From assembly GCA_903940125.1 (NCBI GenBank), contig CAJAJL010000105.1:1-37937 (forward strand): a DNA stretch of 37,937 nucleotides, in the 5' to 3' direction. Every line of letters starts with the position of its first letter. The first letter of the stretch is position 1. The position numbers and the translations under genes are program-made. This document shows, piece after piece, positions 27,271 to 35,118 of this stretch. This DNA is from an uncultured Chlorobiaceae bacterium (GTDB taxonomy: Bacteria; Bacteroidota; Chlorobiia; Chlorobiales; Chlorobiaceae). The notes beneath the pieces were generated by a model. The model had not been told where the DNA came from, ran no database searches, and saw nothing but the letters and a program-made list of their open reading frames with translations.

Positions 27271-28506
27271 ATGCTGCTGCGTGAAACCATCACCCAGGCG
27301 ATTTTTTCTCTGACCGTCAACAAACTCCGATCGTGGCTGACCATTATGGGTGTAGCCGTCGGCGTTTTTTCCATCATTGCCGTTATGACTGCGCTTGATG
27401 CTGTTGACAAAAGCGTTGAGTCGGGGCTGACAAGCCTCGGAGCCAACACCTTTCAGATACAGAAAAACCCTGCCACAGTCTTCGGGAGCGGCCACAAACG
27501 GAACATCTATGCCAACAGAAAGGATATAACCTATCCACAGGCACTGATATTTAAAAAAAGCATGGAAACACATGCCCGCAATGTCGGCTTCACCATTTCA
27601 AGTCAGGCCAACCTGGCAAAATATGCCAATCGCACGACCAATCCCGATGTCACATTGACAGGCGGAGATGAAAACTTTTCCGCATCAAACGGCTACAATG
27701 TTGTGATCGGCCGTAATCTCTCACAAAACGACATCAAGTCAGCAAGAAACACCGCAGTGATCGGCAGCGAGCTTGCAGCAACACTCTTTCCTTCAGGCGA
27801 AAACCCGCAGAACAAATTCATCAAGGTCAATGGAGAGATCTATACCGTTACTGGAGTTTTTGATAAAAAAGGTGCTGCTTTCGGACAGAGCCAGGATAAT
27901 TTCATCCTTATACCTATTACCCGGTATCTGGATCATATCAATGAAAAAAGCAGTCTGAGCATTACGGTTGAAGCCCTTTCACGTAAAGACTATCCGCTTG
28001 CCATTGACCGGGCAATCGGAGCCATGAGACTCGCCAGGGGATTGACTGTAAAGGATATCAATGATTTCGAGATCAGAACAAATGAATCACTCATAGACTC
28101 GTTCAGAGATATTCAGCGCGCCATCAGCACCGGCGCCTTCATCATCAGCTTTATGGCACTTCTTACTGCGGGAGTGGGTATTATGAACATCATGCTGGTG
28201 AGCGTAACTGAAAGAACCAGGGAGATCGGCATCAGAAAATCGATCGGAGCACCTAAAAGCAGCATTCTACGCCAGTTCCTTTTTGAGTCGCTTTTTTTGT
28301 CGATAGTCGGAGGTGTCATCGGCATTATTGTCGGTATTGTTGCCGGCAATATCGTTGCCTTGAAATTCAATCTTCCGCCAATATTTCCCTGGGTCTGGAT
28401 AACCGTCTCCATGATTGTCTGCTCCACAATCGGCATGACGTTCGGACTCTTTCCGGCATGGAAAGCAGCGAATCTTGACCCGGTTGAAGCGTTGAGGCCA
28501 AAGTAG
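27271..28506 (+). CDS. FtsX/MacB-type ABC permease (second)
   Basis: A 411-residue paralogue of the preceding permease with the same layout: N-terminal membrane helix after LTVNKLRSWLTIMGVAVGVFSI, a large periplasmic domain containing NAGFTISS-like strands, and three C-terminal helices with VTERTREIGIRKSIGAPKSSILRQF. ATG 27271 is supported by AGGAG five bases upstream. The paralogues differ clearly in the periplasmic domain, so gene duplication is old. It ends the export operon; a convergent gene lies 18 bases away. Confidence 0.9.
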   Translation: MLLRETITQAIFSLTVNKLRSWLTIMGVAVGVFSIIAVMTALDAVDKSVESGLTSLGANTFQIQKNPATVFGSGHKRNIYANRKDITYPQALIFKKSMETHARNVGFTISSQANLAKYANRTTNPDVTLTGGDENFSASNGYNVVIGRNLSQNDIKSARNTAVIGSELAATLFPSGENPQNKFIKVNGEIYTVTGVFDKKGAAFGQSQDNFILIPITRYLDHINEKSSLSITVEALSRKDYPLAIDRAIGAMRLARGLTVKDINDFEIRTNESLIDSFRDIQRAISTGAFIISFMALLTAGVGIMNIMLVSVTERTREIGIRKSIGAPKSSILRQFLFESLFLSIVGGVIGIIVGIVAGNIVALKFNLPPIFPWVWITVSMIVCSTIGMTFGLFPAWKAANLDPVEALRPK

Positions 28507-28523
28507 GTGAGATGAAAGATCTA

Positions 28524-29432
28524 TTATGTTCCAGGGGTAGTGATGGTTTCATCCCCCTTCAGCGCATCACAGAGCAAGGGAGATCGGGGATCGCAATTCT
28601 GGCGTGCGACACATGCGTTTATATGACTGGACACAGCATAACAATAGAGACAGCCGTGCGTACAGGTGTTATACCGGCCGATATCGCGGCTCTCTATGCA
28701 GCCACAGGCTTTGCGTTGTCTGCCATCCTTTTTTTTGACTGTTAACCGCCGTCCGGAAATGCGCTCGACAAGATCACTATCGATACAGCGGCTGTGCATG
28801 ATGCCGAGATGCGAAAGGTCAATATCCTCACTGCAGGTCAATAGTGCAATACCATTCCGGTCTGCGTCATCAGCAAACATTTTCGATAGTTCTCCCATCA
28901 ATGCCTTGTCGGGCATGATGCTGCCGATATGGCGCATTCGGGTTCTGACCTTGCGGTAATCATCAAAAAAACTGATGATACATCGCCGAGTATAGCCGGA
29001 AAGTTCATCGGCAAGCTGACGAAACGAGGCTGCATGCCAATCGGGAGTGTAAACATCAGTCAGAATAACGGGATCATAGCGCCAGACCACCTTTTCCGGT
29101 CCAATAAGGCATGAAAGCCGTTTGAAAACATCAATAATGAACCGTTTATCCATGAGACCAGGTTCAAGCACGGCATCGTAAGGGGTAAGCGTAAACAGGA
29201 AATAGTAAACGTATCCCAAGGAATCAATTTCCGGTAAACGGGAGAGAAAGTCTGCGGGATTTTTTGTCCAGAAAACAATGGCGTCAACCACGTCAGGAGA
29301 GAGCAAAATCCTGCTTACCTGTTTAGGCTGCATAGGATTGCGTACCAGCACCTCTCCAGCCTGCAGACGATGGATAAACCACTCACCATAAAACGCTGGA
29401 ATATCACTTCTTCTGCTTGCACTAATAATCAT
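28524..29432 (-). CDS. DUF1848 protein with C-terminal CX3CX2C motif
   Basis: A 302-residue protein of the DUF1848 family, named from its start IISASRRSDIPAFYGEWF and the following RNPMQPKQVSRILLSPDVVDAIVFWTKNP. Near the C-terminus stands CTHGCLYCYA (Cys257, Cys261, Cys264), an exact CX3CX2C radical-SAM-like pattern preceded by ACGC. An iron-sulfur cluster is therefore likely, but radical SAM activity is not proven, because in classical enzymes this motif is N-terminal. ATG 29432 is preferred over the longer frame to 29474, which adds 14 unconserved residues. It faces the export operon, with no gene partner on its strand. Confidence 0.75.
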   Translation of the reverse strand: MIISASRRSDIPAFYGEWFIHRLQAGEVLVRNPMQPKQVSRILLSPDVVDAIVFWTKNPADFLSRLPEIDSLGYVYYFLFTLTPYDAVLEPGLMDKRFIIDVFKRLSCLIGPEKVVWRYDPVILTDVYTPDWHAASFRQLADELSGYTRRCIISFFDDYRKVRTRMRHIGSIMPDKALMGELSKMFADDADRNGIALLTCSEDIDLSHLGIMHSRCIDSDLVERISGRRLTVKKKDGRQRKACGCIESRDIGRYNTCTHGCLYCYAVSSHINACVARQNCDPRSPLLCDALKGDETITTPGT

Positions 29433-29574
29433 TAATAAGGGTTTTGTACCATCCTGTTGCCAAGCGTATGTCAATTATAACTTTTATAGTATCTTTTTTC
29501 AGAGAAATAGAGCTTCGCAAACCTGTCCGTAATGCATAAATATATTCATTATCGGAGATAAAATTATTTTAATA

Positions 29575-29600
29575 ATTCAAATATTGTTGTATAATTGAAT
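29575..29600 (+). promoter_or_regulatory. ArsR operator-like palindrome
   Basis: Imperfect 26-base palindrome ending just before the arsR start codon: ATTCAA-n-TAT and ATA-n-TTGAAT around a central TGTTGT. SmtB/ArsR repressors bind AT-rich palindromes of this kind at the promoter of their own operon. Because it abuts the start codon, repression might also interfere with translation initiation. No Shine-Dalgarno sequence is visible in it. Confidence 0.55.
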
Positions 29601-29960
29601 ATGAAAAAAATCACAGCAACAACAATTTTTGAATCGCTCTCATCCGGTGTGAGGCTGGATGTGTATCGATTACTCGTCAAAAAAGGCACCGAAGGTATGG
29701 TGGCAGGCGAGATCGGTTCGACACTCGATGTGCCACCGACAAATCTTTCGTTCCATCTGAAAACACTCACGCATACCGGTCTCCTTACCGTGGAGCAGGA
29801 AGGCCGCTTTCAGCGATACCGGGCAAACCTTCCGTTAATGCTTGAGCTGATTGCCTATCTCACGGAGGAGTGCTGTGGCGGCAATCTGGAGCAGTGCGGC
29901 GATTTCAGTGCTCATGCAGTTTGTCCGCAGTGCATTGATCCGTCATCAGACATGAAATGA
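29601..29960 (+). CDS. arsR: ArsR-family arsenical repressor
   Basis: A 119-residue winged-helix repressor expected to release the ars operator on binding arsenite. The recognition helix region is LDVPPTNLSFHLKTLTHTGLL, followed by the wing EQEGRFQRYRA. Cysteines lie at the C-terminus: Cys91, Cys92 and Cys99, plus Cys108 and Cys111. The C-C-x6-C arrangement recalls the C-terminal As(III) site of Acidithiobacillus ArsR rather than the helix-located site of plasmid R773 ArsR. ATG 29601 is used; a TTG at 29595 is within the palindrome. arsC follows 25 bases later. Confidence 0.9.
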   Translation: MKKITATTIFESLSSGVRLDVYRLLVKKGTEGMVAGEIGSTLDVPPTNLSFHLKTLTHTGLLTVEQEGRFQRYRANLPLMLELIAYLTEECCGGNLEQCGDFSAHAVCPQCIDPSSDMK

Positions 29961-29985
29961 ATTCTTAATCCATTCCTCGTTTACC

Positions 29986-30414
29986 ATGAAGAAATCAATC
30001 CTTATTCTCTGTACTGGAAACTCATGCCGCAGCCAGATGGCCGAAGGCTTTCTCCGTTCATTTGACAGCGCTCTTGAAGTGTTTTCGGCAGGTACGAAAC
30101 CAGCTGAGTCAGTTCATCCGATTGCTGTAAAAGTAATGCGTGAAGAGTGGATCGATATCAGTTTGTACAAACCAAAAAGTGTTGAAGAATATCTTTATAG
30201 ACCATTCGACTATGTCATAACGGTTTGTGATGCAGCAAACGAGTCCTGCCCGCTCTTTACCGGTACTGTGGAGCACCGGCTGCATATCGGGTTTGATGAT
30301 CCTGCCGAAGCCAAGGGGACACAGGAAGAGGTGCTTGCCGTTTTCAGACGGGTTCGCAACGAAATCAATCAGCGGTTTCGAAAGTTTTATAACGATAATC
30401 TAACCGGCAAGTAA
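29986..30414 (+). CDS. arsC: Arsenate reductase, thioredoxin-coupled type
   Basis: Reduces arsenate to arsenite using thioredoxin, in the low-molecular-weight phosphatase fold (142 residues). The P-loop is CTGNSCRS (Cys9-x5-Arg15). The two further redox cysteines are in [11 protein letters not shown] (Cys81, Cys88), matching Cys82 and Cys89 of Staphylococcus pI258 ArsC. The phosphatase acid is in FDDPAEA. It is 5 bases before the ACR3 pump gene. Confidence 0.94.
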   Translation: MKKSILILCTGNSCRSQMAEGFLRSFDSALEVFSAGTKPAESVHPIAVKVMREEWIDISLYKPKSVEEYLYRPFDYVITVCDAANESCPLFTGTVEHRLHIGFDDPAEAKGTQEEVLAVFRRVRNEINQRFRKFYNDNLTGK

Positions 30415-30418
30415 CGCG

Positions 30419-31474
30419 ATGAGCAAAGCAACAAAACAATTGTCATTTCTTGATCGTTACCTCACACTCTGGATTTTTCTTGCCATGGCGGCTGGTGTGC
30501 TGTCGGGCTATCTCTTCCCTGGTATCACTGTGTTCTGGAACAATTTTCAGTCGGGCACAACCAACATCCTTATAGCTGCCGGTCTCATCGTGATGATGTA
30601 CCCACCGCTGGCAAAGGTAAAGTATGAGGAACTGGGCGAAGTGTTTCGGAACACAAAAGTACTTGCCCTGTCACTTGTGCAGAACTGGGTGATCGGACCG
30701 ATTCTGATGTTTGTCCTCGCCGTACTTCTGCTCTCCGATATGCCGCACTACATGGCTGGCCTCATTATGATTGGTCTTGCCCGCTGCATTGCCATGGTCA
30801 TTGTCTGGAATGAACTTGCCAAAGGTGATACTGAGTATGCCGCCGGACTTGTCGCCTTCAACTCGGTCTTTCAGGTGCTCTTTTTTCCCCTCTATGCATG
30901 GATTTTTCTGACGGTACTGCCAAAGTGGCTTGGTCTTGCCTCATTCGCTGTTGACATCTCCATAGCGGAAATTGCCACTTCAGTCTTTATCTATCTTGGT
31001 ATTCCCTTTATCGCAGGCTTCCTGACCCGTTTTATCCTGTTGCGTCTTAAAGGAAGGAAGTGGTATGAAGGTGAATTCATTCCCCGGATCAGCCCGCTCA
31101 CGCTCGTTGCGCTGCTCTTCACTATTCTGGTCATGTTTTCACTGAAGGGGGAATATATTGTTAAAATACCAATGGATGTGGTGCGTATTGCCATACCCCT
31201 TGTGCTTTACTTTGTCATCATGTTTCTGTTTTCGTTTTATATGGGAAAGAAAATCGGGGCCGATTACTCCAAAACAGCTACACTATCATTTACGGCAGCA
31301 AGCAACAACTTTGAACTTGCCATTGCCGTGGCCATAGCTGTTTTTGGCATCAATTCCGGGGAAGCCTTTGCAGCGGTGATAGGGCCGCTGGTTGAGGTTC
31401 CCGCTCTTATTGCACTTGTCAATGTCGCCCTCTGGTTCAGAGACAACTATTTCGGTGAAACAACAGAAGTCTGA
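30419..31474 (+). CDS. acr3: ACR3-family arsenite efflux permease
   Basis: A 351-residue inner-membrane transporter with ten predicted helices. Key ACR3 features: the segment [30 protein letters not shown], the conserved Cys123 in [19 protein letters not shown], and [24 protein letters not shown] near the end with the critical Glu. It exports the arsenite formed by ArsC. Many annotations call such a gene arsB, but E. coli ArsB is a different family. arsD follows 91 bases downstream. Confidence 0.94.
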   Translation: MSKATKQLSFLDRYLTLWIFLAMAAGVLSGYLFPGITVFWNNFQSGTTNILIAAGLIVMMYPPLAKVKYEELGEVFRNTKVLALSLVQNWVIGPILMFVLAVLLLSDMPHYMAGLIMIGLARCIAMVIVWNELAKGDTEYAAGLVAFNSVFQVLFFPLYAWIFLTVLPKWLGLASFAVDISIAEIATSVFIYLGIPFIAGFLTRFILLRLKGRKWYEGEFIPRISPLTLVALLFTILVMFSLKGEYIVKIPMDVVRIAIPLVLYFVIMFLFSFYMGKKIGADYSKTATLSFTAASNNFELAIAVAIAVFGINSGEAFAAVIGPLVEVPALIALVNVALWFRDNYFGETTEV

Positions 31475-31565
31475 TGGCGACATAGTATATCAACCAGCAG
31501 GTTTTCAAGAGCGTTTAACGAAATTTAAGCATCTGTTTCTTTTTAACGTATAATCAAGGTTCAAG

Positions 31566-31928
31566 ATGAAAAAAATTCAGGTATTTGACCCGGCTCTTTG
31601 TTGCAGTACAGGTGTGTGTGGTGTCGATGCAGATCAGGCATTGATCAACTTCTCAGCAGATGTTGAGTGGGCGATGAAACAGGGCGTCCAGATTGAACGA
31701 TTCAATCTGGCACAGCAGCCAATGGCTTTTGCAGAAAATCAGATTGTAAAATTATTCCTCGAACGATCAGGTCAGGAAGGCCTTCCGCTAATTCTTCTTG
31801 ATGGCGCAATAGTACTGGCTGGACGATACCCGAGCCGGGAAGAGTTGGCCCGTTGGGTCGATATCACGCTGCCTGATGCTGAAGATAAACCCGCAAAAAG
31901 TTGCTGCTCAGGCAGAAGCTGCTGCTGA
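31566..31928 (+). CDS. arsD: ArsD arsenical metallochaperone
   Basis: A 120-residue protein that hands As(III) to ArsA. All three conserved N-terminal thiols are present (Cys12, Cys13, Cys18 in LCCSTGVCG), and the vicinal pairs Cys113-Cys114 and Cys119-Cys120 are at the C-terminus, as in R773 ArsD. An AAGG ribosome site lies 6-7 bases upstream. A TATAAT hexamer at 31549-31554 is so near the start codon that it would give an almost leaderless transcript, so I do not count it as a promoter. Confidence 0.95.
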   Translation: MKKIQVFDPALCCSTGVCGVDADQALINFSADVEWAMKQGVQIERFNLAQQPMAFAENQIVKLFLERSGQEGLPLILLDGAIVLAGRYPSREELARWVDITLPDAEDKPAKSCCSGRSCC

Positions 31929-31942
31929 AAAATTTGAAACTA

Positions 31943-33697
31943 ATGCTCTTTCTTGAACAACCACCGCGCTTCCTTTTCTTTACCGGTAAAGGCGGTGTCG
32001 GGAAAACGTCCATAGCATGCGCAACGGCCATGCAACTTGCTTATGACGGCAAAAGAGTGCTGCTTGTCAGCACCGACCCGGCATCCAACGTCGGTCAGGT
32101 TTTCGGTATCACCATAGGCAACCACATTACAGGCATTACTTCAGTTGAACGTCTGTTCGCTCTGGAAATTGATCCTCAGGCAGCAGCTCAGGAATATCGA
32201 GACCGCATTGTTGGTCCGGTACGCGGCCTGCTCCCTGAAAACGTGGTCAAAAGCATTGATGAGCAACTTTCCGGAGCCTGTACAACTGAAATTGCCGCTT
32301 TCGATGAGTTCACCTCGTTACTGACTGATACCGTATTGCATGCCGACTACGACCATATCATTTTCGATACAGCGCCAACCGGCCATACCATCAGGCTCCT
32401 GCAGCTGCCCGGTGCCTGGAGCAGCTTCATTGAGGAGGGGAAAGGGGATGCTTCGTGCCTCGGACCGCTTTCCGGACTGGTAAAGCAGCGCGAACAGTAT
32501 AAGACCGCGGTTGAAGCTTTGGCCGATCCCCTGCGCACACGTCTGATATTGGTCTGCCGAGCCCAGAAGGCAACCTTACAGGAGGTCGCCCGAACCAGTC
32601 AGGAGCTTGCTGCCATTGGTATTTCACAACACTATCTGGTCATAAACGGGTTGTTACCCCAAAGCGAAACCCTGCAGGACTCACTCGCCAAGGCAATCTT
32701 TGCACGTGAGCAGGCAGCGCTCGCAGCAATGCCGGCTATTCTCAAAACATTGCCTTGCGATCATCTGCAGCTCAAGCCCTTCAATCTTGTTGGTCTTGAG
32801 GCCTTACGCCAATTATTCACGATCAGCGTATCGCCGTTGATGGTCAAAGCAGATAAGCCGATCACCATTGACGCGCCAAAACTTTCAGCACTTGTTGATG
32901 AGATCGCCGCCGATAGTCACGGACTCATCATGTTTATGGGTAAAGGCGGGGTTGGTAAAACCACATTAGCCGCTGCAGTTGCCGTTGAGCTGGCACATCG
33001 AGGCCTCCCGACACATCTGACTACTACAGACCCTGCAGCTCATCTCACCGGAACGCTGACTGGCAGAGTTGAAAACCTCCTTGTGAGCCGGATTGATCCT
33101 GACGTTGAAACCAAACGCTACCGCCAGCAGGTTCTGGACAGCAAAGGTTCGCAGCTCGATGCAGAAGGTTTCGCACTGCTTGAAGAAGACCTGCGGTCTC
33201 CATGCACAGAAGAAATTGCTGTATTCCAGGCATTTTCTCGGATCATCCGTGAGGCAGACAAAAAATTTGTTGTTATCGATACCGCTCCGACAGGCCATAC
33301 ACTGCTGCTGCTTGATGCTACCGGAGCTTATCATCGCGAAGTCAGCCGTCAGGGGGGGAGCACTGGCTTGCACGAGATCACACCCATGATGCAGTTACAA
33401 GACCCGAAACAGACAAAGGTGCTGATTGTCACTTTAGCCGAAACAACACCTGTGCTTGAAGCCGTCAATCTTCAGGGAGAGTTGCGCCGGGCCGGCATCG
33501 AACCCTGGGGCTGGATCATCAACAACAGTATCGCTGCAGCTCATGCCGGCTCCCTGCTCTTACAACAGCGAGCGCAAAATGAAGTCAGTGAAATTAATGC
33601 TGTTGCACATCACCATGCCACTCGCTACGCCGTTGTCCCCATGTTGAAAGAAGAACCTGCAGGTAGGGAGAGCCTCCTTCAGCTTATCAAAACGTGA
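31943..33697 (+). CDS. arsA: ArsA arsenite-transport ATPase
   Basis: A 584-residue two-half ATPase that energises arsenite export. Each half has a P-loop (GKGGVGKTS near 15-23; GKGGVGKTT near 333-341) and a DTAPTGHT signal-transduction motif. The As(III) cysteines lie in ACTTEIAAFDEF and PCTEEIAVFQAF, corresponding to Cys113 and Cys422 of R773 ArsA, and a third Cys is in DASCLGPLSG (Cys172 position). ATG 31943 is preferred over a TTG at 31901 that lies inside arsD. ArsA normally partners ArsB; here the pump is ACR3, a combination also known elsewhere. Confidence 0.95.
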   Translation: MLFLEQPPRFLFFTGKGGVGKTSIACATAMQLAYDGKRVLLVSTDPASNVGQVFGITIGNHITGITSVERLFALEIDPQAAAQEYRDRIVGPVRGLLPENVVKSIDEQLSGACTTEIAAFDEFTSLLTDTVLHADYDHIIFDTAPTGHTIRLLQLPGAWSSFIEEGKGDASCLGPLSGLVKQREQYKTAVEALADPLRTRLILVCRAQKATLQEVARTSQELAAIGISQHYLVINGLLPQSETLQDSLAKAIFAREQAALAAMPAILKTLPCDHLQLKPFNLVGLEALRQLFTISVSPLMVKADKPITIDAPKLSALVDEIAADSHGLIMFMGKGGVGKTTLAAAVAVELAHRGLPTHLTTTDPAAHLTGTLTGRVENLLVSRIDPDVETKRYRQQVLDSKGSQLDAEGFALLEEDLRSPCTEEIAVFQAFSRIIREADKKFVVIDTAPTGHTLLLLDATGAYHREVSRQGGSTGLHEITPMMQLQDPKQTKVLIVTLAETTPVLEAVNLQGELRRAGIEPWGWIINNSIAAAHAGSLLLQQRAQNEVSEINAVAHHHATRYAVVPMLKEEPAGRESLLQLIKT

Positions 33698-33787
33698 GAA
33701 CGATAAAGAGAATAGATACCCGGTTTTCGGATCCATCTTCCGGGGACGGCTTTCAACGAGTTGTTCACAGCATATCAGCAATATTCC

Positions 33788-35107
33788 CTATGAGGATGTC
33801 AGACTGCTTGCGGGGTTTTCGAGGCTGAGGATGCCTGAACTCTCTTCGTAGGCGAAATGTTCGGCATAACGACCCCACTCGACAGCTACCTGAAGCACTC
33901 TTTCGGCTTCTTCTTCGCTGAAGAAATCTTCCAATTCACGCAGAAAGCGGTCTTCTGGCGCACGATTACCTGGACGTTCATCGATAACATGACGGATATG
34001 AGCTGCCAGGGCAACGTGACGGATGAGCTGTTCTGCAAAAATGACCTTGCGTTGAAGGATGTCGGCATCCACATAGCTTTTCCCTGATGTGGTCAGTTCA
34101 ACGTCACCACCTTCAGTTCGTGCGAACAGCAGGATTTCAAGAGCTTCAAGCAAGGGAAAAAGTTCCTCAACGTCAAATCCCATCTGATCGGCCAGTTCCG
34201 GAAGATCGGCTCTTCCATTATAGGGCTCTGCGGCCAACGCTTCCATGAAACCCGCAAGTTGATTGATGGACGCACTTGGCAGCCGGTAAGACAATGGCAC
34301 TGCTTCGACCTTAGGCGCTGAACTGCGGGGTCGCTTGGTCATGAGTTCATAAACCCGATCAACAAGTTTCCGGAATTCCGGAGCCTCGCGATCGCGCGGA
34401 TGTTCGAGGGGAATTTTGATTTCAGCCAGAATTCTTCCTGGATTAGTCCCAAGAATGACAATACGATCGGCAAGAAGTACCGCTTCCTCGATATTATGAG
34501 ATACAAGCAGAATCCCTTTGGTAGGAATACGGCGCTCCAGCCAAAGTTCAATCAGATCGGTGCGAAGCGTTTCGGCTGTGAGAACATCAAGAGCTGAAAA
34601 GGCTTCGTCCATCAGAAGCAGTGTGGGTTCAACCACAAGTGCCCGGGCAAAACCCACCCGTTGCCGCATCCCACCGGAAAGTTCTTTCGGGTAGGCAGAT
34701 TCAAAACCGTCAAGACCGATGAGGTCAATGGCAGCGAGTGCGCGCCTCCGTCGTTCTTCTTTATGCACCCCAAGGGCATCAAGCCCGAGTTCGACATTTT
34801 CGAGAACAGTAAACCAGGGAAAAAGGGCAAAGGTTTGAAATACCATTGCGAGCCCTTTTACTGGACCGGTAACCGGTTTACCGCAGTATAAAACTTCGCC
34901 GCTTCCCTGCCTTGCAAGACCTGAGATGATACGGAGGAGAGTGGACTTTCCTGATCCTGACCGTCCCAGAAGCGCAACAATATCACCCTCCTTGATGGTA
35001 AGGCTTACACCATCAAGAACAAGGTGCTCCTCTCCTCCCGACTTTTTGAAGGATTTACTGATATTTTTCAATTTCAGCAGGTCAGTCTCAGGATGCAATG
35101 TTTTCAT
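33788..35107 (-). CDS. NitT/TauT-type ABC ATPase with C-terminal extension
   Basis: The 439-residue protein has two parts. Residues 1 to about 250 are an ABC ATPase of the nitrate/sulfonate/taurine type: Walker A ALLGRSGSGKST, Q-loop VFQTFALFPWFTVLENV, signature LSGGMRQRVGFARALV and Walker B LLLMDEAFSALDV. After about residue 280 follows an extra domain (INQLAGFMEALAAEPYNGRADLPELADQMGF, then a section ending FFSEEEAERVLQVAVEWGRYAE), the 'AAA-associated' helical domain known from related systems. Substrate unknown. It lies 11 bases after the permease gene. Confidence 0.85.
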   Translation of the reverse strand: MKTLHPETDLLKLKNISKSFKKSGGEEHLVLDGVSLTIKEGDIVALLGRSGSGKSTLLRIISGLARQGSGEVLYCGKPVTGPVKGLAMVFQTFALFPWFTVLENVELGLDALGVHKEERRRRALAAIDLIGLDGFESAYPKELSGGMRQRVGFARALVVEPTLLLMDEAFSALDVLTAETLRTDLIELWLERRIPTKGILLVSHNIEEAVLLADRIVILGTNPGRILAEIKIPLEHPRDREAPEFRKLVDRVYELMTKRPRSSAPKVEAVPLSYRLPSASINQLAGFMEALAAEPYNGRADLPELADQMGFDVEELFPLLEALEILLFARTEGGDVELTTSGKSYVDADILQRKVIFAEQLIRHVALAAHIRHVIDERPGNRAPEDRFLRELEDFFSEEEAERVLQVAVEWGRYAEHFAYEESSGILSLENPASSLTSS

Positions 35108-35118
35108 AAGTGAGCGAT

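Noticed and set aside
31549-31554. TATAAT as an internal promoter for arsD
   Set aside because: It is only 12 bases from the arsD start codon and has no -35 partner at the right distance.
33698-33787. CCCGG / CCGGG pair as a shared terminator between arsA and the ABC ATPase gene
   Set aside because: The stem has 5 bp with a 16-base loop and lacks a T-run on either strand.
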